Source of the DNA: CALCHA01 sp035548175
GTDB taxonomy: Bacteria; Planctomycetota; Phycisphaerae; WQYP01
Direction of reading: 5' to 3'
DNA length: 64,000 nt
Assembly (NCBI GenBank): GCA_035548175.1
Contig: DASZTO010000052.1
Coordinates: 32,968-96,967 of the forward strand
The notes below the pieces were generated by a model. The model had not been told where the DNA came from. It saw only the letters and a list, made by a program, of their open reading frames with translations, and did no database searches. Shown here piece by piece: positions 8,466 to 16,143 of this stretch (positions are counted from its first letter, which is position 1; every line of letters begins with the position of its first letter). The position numbers and the translations under genes are program-made.

Positions 8466-9593
8466 ATGCGCGATTCCCGTCTCGATCAGCTCGCCGCCGT
8501 CCTTGTCAATTACTCCACCGCCGTCAAAAAAGGCGACCTCGTCCGCATCGGCGGCAACGCCGTCTCGCTTCCGCTCATGGAAGCCCTCCACGTCAAAGTT
8601 CTCCAGGCCGGCGGTTTCCCCTACTTCGACATCGCCACCGACACCCTGACCGAAGACCGCTTCCGCTTCTCCTCCGACGAGCAGCTCTCCTTCGTCAACC
8701 CGCTCACCATGTTCGCCGTCGAAAAAATGGATGTCTACTTCGGCATCGGCGGCGACGGCAACACCAGGGCTCTCACCAACGTCCCTCCCGCCAAGCAGGC
8801 CCTCGCTTCGCAAGCCCGCAAGCCCTTCCTCCACCGCCTGCTCGAACGCGCCGCCAAGGGCGAGCTGCGCTGGACCGCCACGCAGTTCCCCTCCGCCGCC
8901 GCCGCCCAGGATGCCGAGATGTCCCAGCACGAATACGCCGACTTCGTCTTCCGCGCCGGCCTGCTGCACCTGCCCGATCCCGTCGCCGCCTGGCGCGCCC
9001 TCTCCGAAAAACAGCAGCGCCTCGTCGATCTGCTCAACAAAGCCAAGGAAATACGCGTCCTCGGCCAAGGCACCGACCTCCGCCTCGCCGTCGAAGGACG
9101 CACCTGGATCAACTGCGACGGCCACGAAAATTTCCCCGATGGCGAAGTCTTCACCGGCCCCATCGAAGACGCCACCGAAGGCTCCATCCGCTACTCCTTC
9201 CCCGCCGTCTACCACGGCCGCGAATGCCAGGACATCACCCTCACCTTCAAAGCCGGCAAAGTCGTCGACGCCCGCGCTTCCAAAGGCCAAGAATTCCTCC
9301 ATCACATGATCGACCAGGACGCCGGCGGCCGCATCCTCGGCGAGTTCGCCATCGGCACCAACTTCGGCATCACCCGCTACACCAAAAATACCCTCTTCGA
9401 CGAAAAAATCGGCGGCACCTGCCACGCCGCACTCGGCGCCGCCTACCCCGAAACCGGCGGCAAAAATCAGTCCGGCCTCCACTGGGACATGGTCTGCGAC
9501 CTCCGCGCCCCCGGCCGCAAAATCCTCGTCGACGGAAAACCCCTCCTCGAAAATGGCCGCTTCCTCAACCCCGATTTTCCCAACGCCTCGTAA
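8466..9593 (+). CDS. M29-family (thermophilic-type) aminopeptidase
   Basis: A 375-residue cytoplasmic metallo-aminopeptidase that removes N-terminal residues from peptides and normally binds two metal ions. Family signatures include NFPDGEVFTGP (about residue 223), GRILGEFAIGTN, IGGTCHAALGAAYPETGG and GLHWDMVCDLR near the C-terminus. These supply the Glu, His and Asp metal ligands. AGGAG lies six to seven bases before the ATG. It is divergent from the Fur-family gene, with a TACACT-like -10 element at 8428-8433 in the shared region. Confidence 0.9.
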   Translation: MRDSRLDQLAAVLVNYSTAVKKGDLVRIGGNAVSLPLMEALHVKVLQAGGFPYFDIATDTLTEDRFRFSSDEQLSFVNPLTMFAVEKMDVYFGIGGDGNTRALTNVPPAKQALASQARKPFLHRLLERAAKGELRWTATQFPSAAAAQDAEMSQHEYADFVFRAGLLHLPDPVAAWRALSEKQQRLVDLLNKAKEIRVLGQGTDLRLAVEGRTWINCDGHENFPDGEVFTGPIEDATEGSIRYSFPAVYHGRECQDITLTFKAGKVVDARASKGQEFLHHMIDQDAGGRILGEFAIGTNFGITRYTKNTLFDEKIGGTCHAALGAAYPETGGKNQSGLHWDMVCDLRAPGRKILVDGKPLLENGRFLNPDFPNAS

Positions 9594-9731
9594 GTGCCGC
9601 GCCCGGCGGCGAGGGCGTCAAGCAGAAGACCCGAAGAACGAAGATTTCAGCGCGATGGTCGGGTGTCCATTGGCGTTATGGAGTGGATCAGCACACGACC
9701 ACTCGCATCACATCTCTCCACGGGCCGCACG

Positions 9732-10316
9732 TTATCGCTGCGTCGCCGCGGCCGGCTTCTCCGCCAGCAGCGCTTCGACCTTCTTCTCAAACTGCCCGCC
9801 CAGGTCGGAGCTGCTCACGATCCCATTGCGATCAATGAGGAAAAAGGTCGGAATAGTCCACACTCCGAGTTTCGTCGCCACGGGGTTCCATCGCGTTTTC
9901 TCATCCTTCTGCGATTCCTCCCGCAACTGCGGCCAGGGCATCTCATGGTCTTTGATGAAGCTGTTCAACTTCGCCTCGTCCGGATCGCAGCTCACCCCGA
10001 TTACCTCCAGCCCCCGATCGTGGTACTTCGCATACGCCTTCTGCACCTCCGGCAGCGTTATCTGACACGGCGGGCACCAGGTCGCCCAGAAATCCACCAG
10101 GATCACCTTCCCCTTGTACGCCGAGCTGGAAAATTCCCCTCCTGTGCTCGTCCGCCCCTCGATCACCAGCGGCTTACCCACGAGGGCCGCCCGGCGCGCG
10201 TCCATCTCCCGCTCCCACTGCTCCATTTTCGTCGCGTCCGGCGCATCCGCGCCGCGCAACACCGGCCCCAGCGCCGTCGCCGCCACCACGATCAACAGCC
10301 AATACTTCGCACGCAT
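9732..10316 (-). CDS. TlpA-like periplasmic thioredoxin
   Basis: The 194 residues begin with a signal peptide or anchor (AKYWLLIVVAATALGPVLRGADA). A thioredoxin-like AhpC/TSA-TlpA fold follows, with the redox motif WATWCPPC and the cis-proline segment WTIPTFFLIDRNG. Such proteins reduce disulfides outside the cytoplasm, often for cytochrome c maturation. The second Met (MRAKYW) is taken as start because it begins the signal peptide. It shares its direction and a short gap with arfB upstream. Confidence 0.87.
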   Translation of the reverse strand: MRAKYWLLIVVAATALGPVLRGADAPDATKMEQWEREMDARRAALVGKPLVIEGRTSTGGEFSSSAYKGKVILVDFWATWCPPCQITLPEVQKAYAKYHDRGLEVIGVSCDPDEAKLNSFIKDHEMPWPQLREESQKDEKTRWNPVATKLGVWTIPTFFLIDRNGIVSSSDLGGQFEKKVEALLAEKPAAATQR

Positions 10317-10362
10317 CGCCGATCTCCCAGACAATACCTTGTCGCCTGCCGACTTCGTCCCA

Positions 10363-10824
10363 TTACTCCCGCCAGCTCCGCCCCTTCTTCTTCTCCGAGT
10401 TCTTCCGCTTCGCCTCCACCCGCCGCGCCTTCGCCGCCGCCGAGACCTTCCGCCTCTTGCGCACCTTCGGCTCCACGCGCGCCTTCTCTATCAGCTCCCG
10501 CAGCTTCGTCATGCACGCCCGCCGGTTCGATTCCTGCGTCCGCTCCGAGTCCGCCGTCAACAGCAGATCTCCCTCCGGCGTCACCTTTCGTCCCGCCAGC
10601 GTCCGCAGCCGCTCCAGCGCCCGATCGCTCAACCCGTGAATCGCCGACACCGCTATCCGCAGCTCCGTCTTCGTGTTCACCTTGTTGACGTTCTGGCCCC
10701 CAGGACCGGACGAGCGCGAAAAACCAAACCGCAACTGCTCGCGATCCGTCCACACGCCGGGAGCAAGCTGAACCCCCGGCAGAAACGGAGCCGGGGCGGA
10801 AGATGTCGTCGCCGAGCTGGCCAT
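10363..10824 (-). CDS. arfB: Alternative ribosome-rescue factor / peptidyl-tRNA hydrolase ArfB
   Basis: A 153-residue release-factor-like protein that hydrolyses peptidyl-tRNA on ribosomes stalled without a stop codon. The GGQ catalytic motif lies in SRSSGPGGQNVNKVNTKTELR, which is diagnostic of the ArfB/YaeJ and ICT1 group. The basic C-terminal tail (KVRKRRKVSAAAKARRVEAKRKNSEKKKG) is the part that enters the empty mRNA channel in the family. The length is typical. Confidence 0.93.
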   Translation of the reverse strand: MASSATTSSAPAPFLPGVQLAPGVWTDREQLRFGFSRSSGPGGQNVNKVNTKTELRIAVSAIHGLSDRALERLRTLAGRKVTPEGDLLLTADSERTQESNRRACMTKLRELIEKARVEPKVRKRRKVSAAAKARRVEAKRKNSEKKKGRSWRE

Positions 10825-10980
10825 GTCGCCATTGTACGCGGTTGAGCCATTGTCGGGGAGGGGCGCCTTCGTTTATTGTGTAAGCGGCGATTGAGGTAAC
10901 GATTTCACCTGGACGTTTCCCCCGGCAGCCGTTTTACGCGGTTTCCGGAACCTTCGTTGATGCGCCTTCAGGAGATCGTC

Positions 10981-12702
10981 TTGACCCAGTCGCCGCCAAA
11001 ACCCGCCGATTCTCGCAGCCGATCCGCCCCGTTGCTTCATCTGGGCCACCCCGACGCACACGTGCCCATGTTCGAGGCTCCCGAATCCGCCTCCGCCCCC
11101 GTCACCCCCGTGCGCCTGGCCATCTTCATTGGATGCGCCGTTTTCGCCGCTTTTCTCGGCCTCTACTTCGAGGGCGTCGGGGATGCCGCGGTCACGCCGC
11201 AGGTCGCCCTGCCCTGGGTCCTGCCCTTCGTGCTGCTGCTGGGCTGCATCGCCACCATGCCCTTCGTCGCCAAGCATTTCTGGGAAAAGCATTACCACCA
11301 CGTCGCCCTCGCCCTCGCCTGCCTGATCACCGGCTATTACCTCCTGGGACTCCACGCCGGCGGCTCCATGGCGAAAAGCTTCGGCGAATACATCTCCTTC
11401 ATCTTCCTCCTCGGTTCCCTCTTCACCGTCTCCGGCGGAATCCTCATCCGCGTCCGCCGAAAGGCCACCCCAAAGGTCAACGTCGCACTCCTCCTCGCCG
11501 GGGCCCTCATCGCCAATGTCTTCGGCACCACCGGCGCCGCCATGCTCCTCATCCGCCCCTACCTCCGCATCAACAAAGCCCACCTCCGGCCCTACCACAT
11601 CATCTTTTTCATCTTCCTCGTCGCCAACGTCGGAGGCTCCCTTACCCCCATCGGCGATCCTCCGCTCTTCCTGGGATACCTCAAGGGCGTCCCCTTCTGG
11701 TGGGTCCTCTACCACTGCTGGCCCATGTGGATCGTCGCCGTCGGCGTCCTGCTGATCACCTTTTTCATCATCGACACCCGCGCCCACGCCGCGGAACCTC
11801 GCGAAGACCACGATCCCCACGACGCCGGCCCCGCCATCTCCATCTTCGGCGTCTCCAACCTCCTGCTGGTCTTCGCCATCCTCGCGGGCATCCTCCTGCA
11901 CGATCAACTCGTCCACATCATCCACATCCCCTGGCGCGAACTCATCATGACCGTCGCCGTCGCCATCTCCCTGGCCACCACGCCCCAGCGCATCCACCTC
12001 GAAAATGTCTTCAATTTCGCCCCCATCCGCGAGGTCGCCTTCCTCTTCATCGGCATCTTCGCCACCATGGTCCCAGCCCTCAATTTCCTCTCCAACCACG
12101 CCAACGACACCGCCCTGCGCGAATACCTGCAAACCCCCGGACAGTTCTATTACAAGTCCGGCGCCCTCTCCTCCGTCCTCGATAATGCTCCCACCTACCT
12201 CACTTTTCTGGAGACCGAAACCGGCAAGCTCGACAAAAATCTGCAAACCGTCGCGATGCAGGTCGTTGCCGACAAAACCAGGAGCGCCCCCGATGATGCC
12301 GACTACGCCCGCCTCAAAGCCATGAACCCCGAAAAATACGCCGACCCCGCCGCCTTCGACGCCGACAAGGCGGCTCTTCGCCAGGCGCTCCTCGCGCTCG
12401 AGGAGTATCACGGCGACGCCGTCACCACCGGCGCCCTCACGCCCGATCAGGTGAAGCTCGGCTTCCTGCTCGGCGAGGAAAAACTCAACTGGTACATCGT
12501 CGCCATCTCCCTGGGTTCGGTCTTCTTCGGCGCCATGACTTACATCGGCAACGGGCCTAACTTCATGGTCAAGTCGATCGCCGACCACGCCGGCGCGCCC
12601 ACGCCGTCGTTCTTCGAATACATTTACCGCTATTCCGCGCCCATCCTTCTGCCCATCCTCATCCTCGTCTGGGCGCTCTTCCTGCTCCACCGCGGCGGCT
12701 GA
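10981..12702 (+). CDS. Sodium:proton antiporter / CitMHS-type transporter
   Basis: This is a polytopic transporter of the ion-transporter superfamily (NhaD/ArsB/CitM type), with about twelve hydrophobic segments. The motifs ANVFGTTGAAMLLIRPYLRIN and NVGGSLTPIGDPPLFLGYLKGVPFWW are typical of NhaD-like Na+/H+ antiporters. An unusual soluble insert of about 80 residues (about 420-500 of the protein) precedes the last helices. The start is uncertain. TTG at 10981 has AGGAG six bases upstream. ATG at 10960 or 11068 would also be in frame but lack a ribosome site. Confidence 0.85.
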   Translation: MTQSPPKPADSRSRSAPLLHLGHPDAHVPMFEAPESASAPVTPVRLAIFIGCAVFAAFLGLYFEGVGDAAVTPQVALPWVLPFVLLLGCIATMPFVAKHFWEKHYHHVALALACLITGYYLLGLHAGGSMAKSFGEYISFIFLLGSLFTVSGGILIRVRRKATPKVNVALLLAGALIANVFGTTGAAMLLIRPYLRINKAHLRPYHIIFFIFLVANVGGSLTPIGDPPLFLGYLKGVPFWWVLYHCWPMWIVAVGVLLITFFIIDTRAHAAEPREDHDPHDAGPAISIFGVSNLLLVFAILAGILLHDQLVHIIHIPWRELIMTVAVAISLATTPQRIHLENVFNFAPIREVAFLFIGIFATMVPALNFLSNHANDTALREYLQTPGQFYYKSGALSSVLDNAPTYLTFLETETGKLDKNLQTVAMQVVADKTRSAPDDADYARLKAMNPEKYADPAAFDADKAALRQALLALEEYHGDAVTTGALTPDQVKLGFLLGEEKLNWYIVAISLGSVFFGAMTYIGNGPNFMVKSIADHAGAPTPSFFEYIYRYSAPILLPILILVWALFLLHRGG

Positions 12703-12736
12703 AATCCCCGGTAATGTCCCTTCTGGGCTGCCCGCT

Positions 12737-13687
12737 CTACTGCTCCAGGCCCTCGTACATCGGCGTCGAGATGTACCGTTCGCCGGTCGAGCACATCACC
12801 GTCACGATCGTCTTGCCCTTGTACTCCGGCCGCTGGGCCACCTGAAGCGCCGCCCACATGTTGGCGCCGGAGCTGATGCCCGCGAGTATCCCCTCTTCGC
12901 TCGCCAGACGCCGGGCCATCGCGAACGCATCCTCGTTCGTGCAGGTGATCACTTCGTCCACGATGTCCGTGTCCAGGTTCTTGGGAATGAAGCCCGCCCC
13001 CGTCCCCTGAATCTTGTGCGGCCCGGGCTTGAGCGGTTCGCCCTTCTTGAATTGCGTGATCACCGGCGACGTCACCGGTTCGACCGCGATGGCCTTGAAA
13101 TTCGGGTTGCGCTTCTTGATCACGTGCGCCACGCCCGTGATCGTCCCGCCGGTGCCCACCGCCGACACGATCGCGTCCACCTTCCCGCCGGTGTCGCGCC
13201 AGATTTCCTCGGCCGTCGTCGTTTCGTGAATCGACGGGTTCGCCGGGTTATCAAACTGCGAGGCGATCACCGAGTTGGGATTCTGCTGGTGAAGTTCCTG
13301 GCAGCGGCGCATGGCGCCGGGCATGCCTTCCGAGCCGGGCGTCAGGACCAGGTTTGCGCCGAGAATGCGGAGCAGGCGCCGGCGTTCGATGGACATGGTC
13401 TCGGGCATTGTCAGGGTCAGCTTGTACCCTTTGGCCGCGCACACGAATGCCAGCGCGATGCCCGTGTTCCCGGAGGTCGCCTCGAGGACGTGCGTGTCCT
13501 TGTTGATTTTTCCGGCCTTTTCGCCGGCCTCGATCATCGCCACGCCGATGCGGTCCTTCACCGAGCCCAGCGGATTGAAGTATTCACACTTGGCCAGCAC
13601 CGTCGCGCCGCCGGGGGGAACGATGCGGTTGATGCGCACCAGCGGGGTGTTTCCCATGGTTTTGGTGATGTCGGAAAAGACCGGCAT
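12737..13687 (-). CDS. cysK: Cysteine synthase A
   Basis: A PLP enzyme that makes L-cysteine from O-acetylserine and sulfide. The PLP lysine lies in NPLGSVKDRIG (about residue 44). The substrate loop TSGNTG and the phosphate-binding GTGGTITG are present, and the length of 316 matches CysK. GAGGAG stands eight bases before the ATG. It is divergent from the gene at 13822. Confidence 0.95.
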   Translation of the reverse strand: MPVFSDITKTMGNTPLVRINRIVPPGGATVLAKCEYFNPLGSVKDRIGVAMIEAGEKAGKINKDTHVLEATSGNTGIALAFVCAAKGYKLTLTMPETMSIERRRLLRILGANLVLTPGSEGMPGAMRRCQELHQQNPNSVIASQFDNPANPSIHETTTAEEIWRDTGGKVDAIVSAVGTGGTITGVAHVIKKRNPNFKAIAVEPVTSPVITQFKKGEPLKPGPHKIQGTGAGFIPKNLDTDIVDEVITCTNEDAFAMARRLASEEGILAGISSGANMWAALQVAQRPEYKGKTIVTVMCSTGERYISTPMYEGLEQ

Positions 13688-13781
13688 GGCAGGCTCCTCA
13701 CCAGAAGAAGGGTAAAGAGGCGATGCTAAAACGGTGCGCGGGACACGTCAATCGATAATCCGCGCGTCGGCGGTGCGAACC

Positions 13782-13790
13782 TGCTACAAT
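13782..13790 (+). promoter_or_regulatory. Extended -10 promoter element
   Basis: TGCTACAAT is a TGn-extended -10 hexamer, 31 bases upstream of the ATG at 13822. No -35 match is seen, as is usual for extended -10 promoters. The same nonamer occurs upstream of typA on the other strand (38396-38404). Confidence 0.5.
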
Positions 13791-13821
13791 ACAGCAGCTT
13801 CCACTTGCTTGTGAGTGCCTC

Positions 13822-14424
13822 ATGAAACCCATGACCGAGCCCCAAAGCACCCCCCGGGTGCTGGTTGATCCTTTTGATGCCTTTCTCGCGCGCCTGAGCC
13901 GGAAGTCTTTGGCTTCCGTGCAGGCCCATCTCGAGGCCACGGAGGGGCACGAGGAACTCGGGCACGGGCGGCAATGGAAGCGGCTGGCGGCGATGCTGGC
14001 CAAGCTTGCCGGCCACGCGATCGAAGCGTCGGGCCAGCACGTGCTGCGGTTCTACATCGCCGACGGCAAGTACCGCCAGCAGGTGTTCACGCTCGAGGAC
14101 ATGCGCAAGGGGATGATTCATGTCTTTCTGCCCGATGTGCTGGATGCCGCGGTCGCCCGGAAGATTCTGATCGCGCCGCATGAGGAGGACCACACGTTCG
14201 CCCTTGGCGCGGCGCCGGGCACGCGGATCGAGGTGGAGCGCATTTCCTCGGAGTCGAAGGAAGTGCCGGAATTCTGCAAGCCGATGCTTGGCTGGGGCCG
14301 GCGTGCGTTGCGGATGTCGATTTCGGCGACGGGGGACGACACGGTGCAGCAGGTGATATGGGAGCTGGGACAGCTCGCCGCCGAAGGCTGGCCCAAACCC
14401 ACCGAAGCCGCTCCTGCCACCTGA
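13822..14424 (+). CDS. Conserved-looking hypothetical protein, 200 residues
   Basis: A soluble protein without signal peptide or membrane segment. It shows an N-terminal helix-rich part (LVDPFDAFLARLSRKSLASVQAHLEATEG) and a beta-rich middle containing LRFYIADGKYRQQVFTLEDM. I do not recognise the family. It has its own extended -10 promoter and a hairpin terminator immediately after the stop, so it is probably a single-gene unit. Confidence 0.7.
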   Translation: MKPMTEPQSTPRVLVDPFDAFLARLSRKSLASVQAHLEATEGHEELGHGRQWKRLAAMLAKLAGHAIEASGQHVLRFYIADGKYRQQVFTLEDMRKGMIHVFLPDVLDAAVARKILIAPHEEDHTFALGAAPGTRIEVERISSESKEVPEFCKPMLGWGRRALRMSISATGDDTVQQVIWELGQLAAEGWPKPTEAAPAT

Positions 14425-14425
14425 T

Positions 14426-14447
14426 CGTGCGTCTATCGCACGGTTTT
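14426..14447 (+). terminator. Intrinsic terminator
   Basis: A six-base-pair stem, CGTGCG / CGCACG, with loop TCTAT is followed by GTTTT. It begins two bases after the stop of the 13822 gene and overlaps the stop of the convergent PAP2 gene. Confidence 0.6.
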
Positions 14448-15089
14448 GCCGGGAGCGATACGCGACAGCATCCGATCGATGGGCCGGGCGACATCGTCGG
14501 CAATGATCGCCACGAGCAAAGCAGTGACGGCTCCGGCATACACATCCATCGTCCAATGCGCCCGCAAGGACAGGACGGCCACGATCTCGAAGATCGCCAC
14601 GACTGTTGCGGCCGGCCAAAGCCACCGTCGCGTGCGGACCAATTCGCTTGCGCCGAAGATGGCGAGGGCGGTGTGGCCGGAGAAGAAGAGATCGTTGCCG
14701 ACGCCATAGGTGACAAAGAGGGAGGGGAAACCGGGGCCTTCCTTGGGCCAGATCATGTCGGGGGGCGTGGGGAGGACGCAGAGGGCCTGGCAGATCTGGC
14801 GAAGTGCGAAGAGCATGAGCAAGCCGAGGAAGGGGCGGAGGGTTTTTCCGAAGAGGGCTTTGGCGAAGAGGAAGAGGGTGAGGGCGTCGATGAGGGCGGA
14901 GGAGGAGATGAGGAGGGCGTTGCGTGCGGCGGCGTGGGCGAGGAGGTAGCGGTTGAGGGGGGCGAGGAGGTCGAGGAGACCGTCGCCGATGGCGCCGGTG
15001 TAGGGGCGTGCGCCGATGAGGTGCTGTGTGGCGAACCAGGCGGCGAGGCCGAGGAGGATGAGGAGGAGTCGGAGGAGGAGTCGGGGCAT
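14433..15089 (-). CDS. PAP2-type (sphingomyelin-synthase-like) membrane phosphatase
   Basis: A 218-residue membrane protein with about six hydrophobic segments. The C-terminal half has the paired histidine motifs of the PAP2/PAP2_C fold. These are DLFFSGHTALAIFGASELVRTRRW (His about 153) and SLRAHWTMDVYAGA (His about 194, followed by Asp). The Asp after the second His is typical of the fold. It would act on lipid phosphates or transfer head groups. The substrate is unknown. The Met of MPRLLLRLL is used, because the upstream open frame is proline/lysine-rich non-coding sequence. Confidence 0.75.
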   Translation of the reverse strand: MPRLLLRLLLILLGLAAWFATQHLIGARPYTGAIGDGLLDLLAPLNRYLLAHAAARNALLISSSALIDALTLFLFAKALFGKTLRPFLGLLMLFALRQICQALCVLPTPPDMIWPKEGPGFPSLFVTYGVGNDLFFSGHTALAIFGASELVRTRRWLWPAATVVAIFEIVAVLSLRAHWTMDVYAGAVTALLVAIIADDVARPIDRMLSRIAPGKTVR

Positions 15090-15543
15090 GGTGGGGCATG
15101 GTAACGGGAGGTGGCGTCGGGGTCTCGGTTGGGGATTTTTGGGGAGAGGATGTGGGGTTTTCTTCGATGTGTAGGGGGTGTTTTGCAAAAAAGGGTGGGT
15201 TTTTGCCGTTGTGTATTTTGCGGATTGAGGTTTTTGTGCTTGTGTATGAGGTTTTTTGGGAAATTGGACACAGCTTTCCCTCGCCCGGCCCAGACGACGG
15301 AAACAGGAAGACACGAAGGGATGAAGCCCCCCCCGACCACGAAGGCTTTTTGGGGTGGTTTGGGTCATGGCGCAGTGCTCCTCTTTGTCTATAGAGGGGA
15401 GTCGCGCCCAGTTTGTGCGCACAGAGACGGGGGGCGGATTGGGGTAAGGGGTTGGGGTTGTGGGGGTTGCGGAGGAAATTTTTTGCGGGGAAGGTGCGCG
15501 GGGGTTGCCAAGTTGTGCGCGCGGGGGGGATGAGGGGTTGCGG
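15090..15543. other. Intergenic region without recognisable gene
   Basis: The listed strand is very G- and T-rich to about 15280, with T runs. It then has a stretch near 15296-15330 (GGAAACAGGAAGACACGAAG) that looks like a degraded relative of the intergenic repeats. No open frame has the codon pattern of the neighbours. No RNA gene was recognised. Confidence 0.4.
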
Positions 15544-16143
15544 CTAGAGGCAGGGAGGGCCGGGGAGGAAGCGATCGAGGGTGGTTTCGAGGTCGGGGTA
15601 GCGCGGGATCCACTGGAGGAGGGCGCTCAGGTCGGTGAGGAAGGCCAGATAAGCGAGGGCGAGGAGGGCCGGTATCAGGTAGAGGGCGTACCAGAGGGAG
15701 GTATGGGCAAGCCAGGGGCCGGTCGACACGACAGCGAAGAAGCACAGAAGGAGGAAGGAGAGGAGTTGGAGGAGGCTGGTGAGCAGGATGGCGAGGTAAC
15801 ATGCGAGTTTGCGGGCGCGAAAGACGACGGGCGCCAGGAAGGGGCAGAGAAGTGCGCCGGCGAGGAAGATGGTCAGGGGAAGGAGGATCAGCAGGTTGTT
15901 GGAGAGCCAGGGTTTGAGGGTTGAGAGGGCGACAGGCGCGCCGCGGGGGAACTGGCCGGCGAGGAAAGCCAGGGAAGCGGCGGCGGCGAGTGCGTTGATG
16001 ACGGCGGCGATGCGGAGCCAGCGTGCGGCGGTCCAGCGGACGGCGGTGGGCGTGTCGCCGCGGTAGTGGAGGATGCGGGTGGAGGGAGGCGGGGGCATAG
16101 CGGGGGGTCCAAGGCGAGGTGCGGATCGAGCATCGAATTTCAT
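15544..16143 (-). CDS. Integral membrane protein, unknown function
   Basis: The 199 residues hold about four hydrophobic segments between residues 48 and 180. A proline-rich N-terminus and an acidic C-terminus (YPDLETTLDRFLPGPPCL) flank them. No motif is recognised. The start at 16143 gives an ATGA overlap with the stop of the PEP-CTERM gene, so it is probably translationally coupled to it. This contact suggests, but does not show, a shared role at the envelope. Confidence 0.6.
   Translation of the reverse strand: MKFDARSAPRLGPPAMPPPPSTRILHYRGDTPTAVRWTAARWLRIAAVINALAAAASLAFLAGQFPRGAPVALSTLKPWLSNNLLILLPLTIFLAGALLCPFLAPVVFRARKLACYLAILLTSLLQLLSFLLLCFFAVVSTGPWLAHTSLWYALYLIPALLALAYLAFLTDLSALLQWIPRYPDLETTLDRFLPGPPCL

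Noticed and set aside
13688..13821. oriC with DnaA boxes at the skew switch
   Set aside because: No TTATCCACA-like boxes or AT-rich unwinding region were seen. Only the base-composition change supports an origin, so it is reported as a finding and not as a feature.
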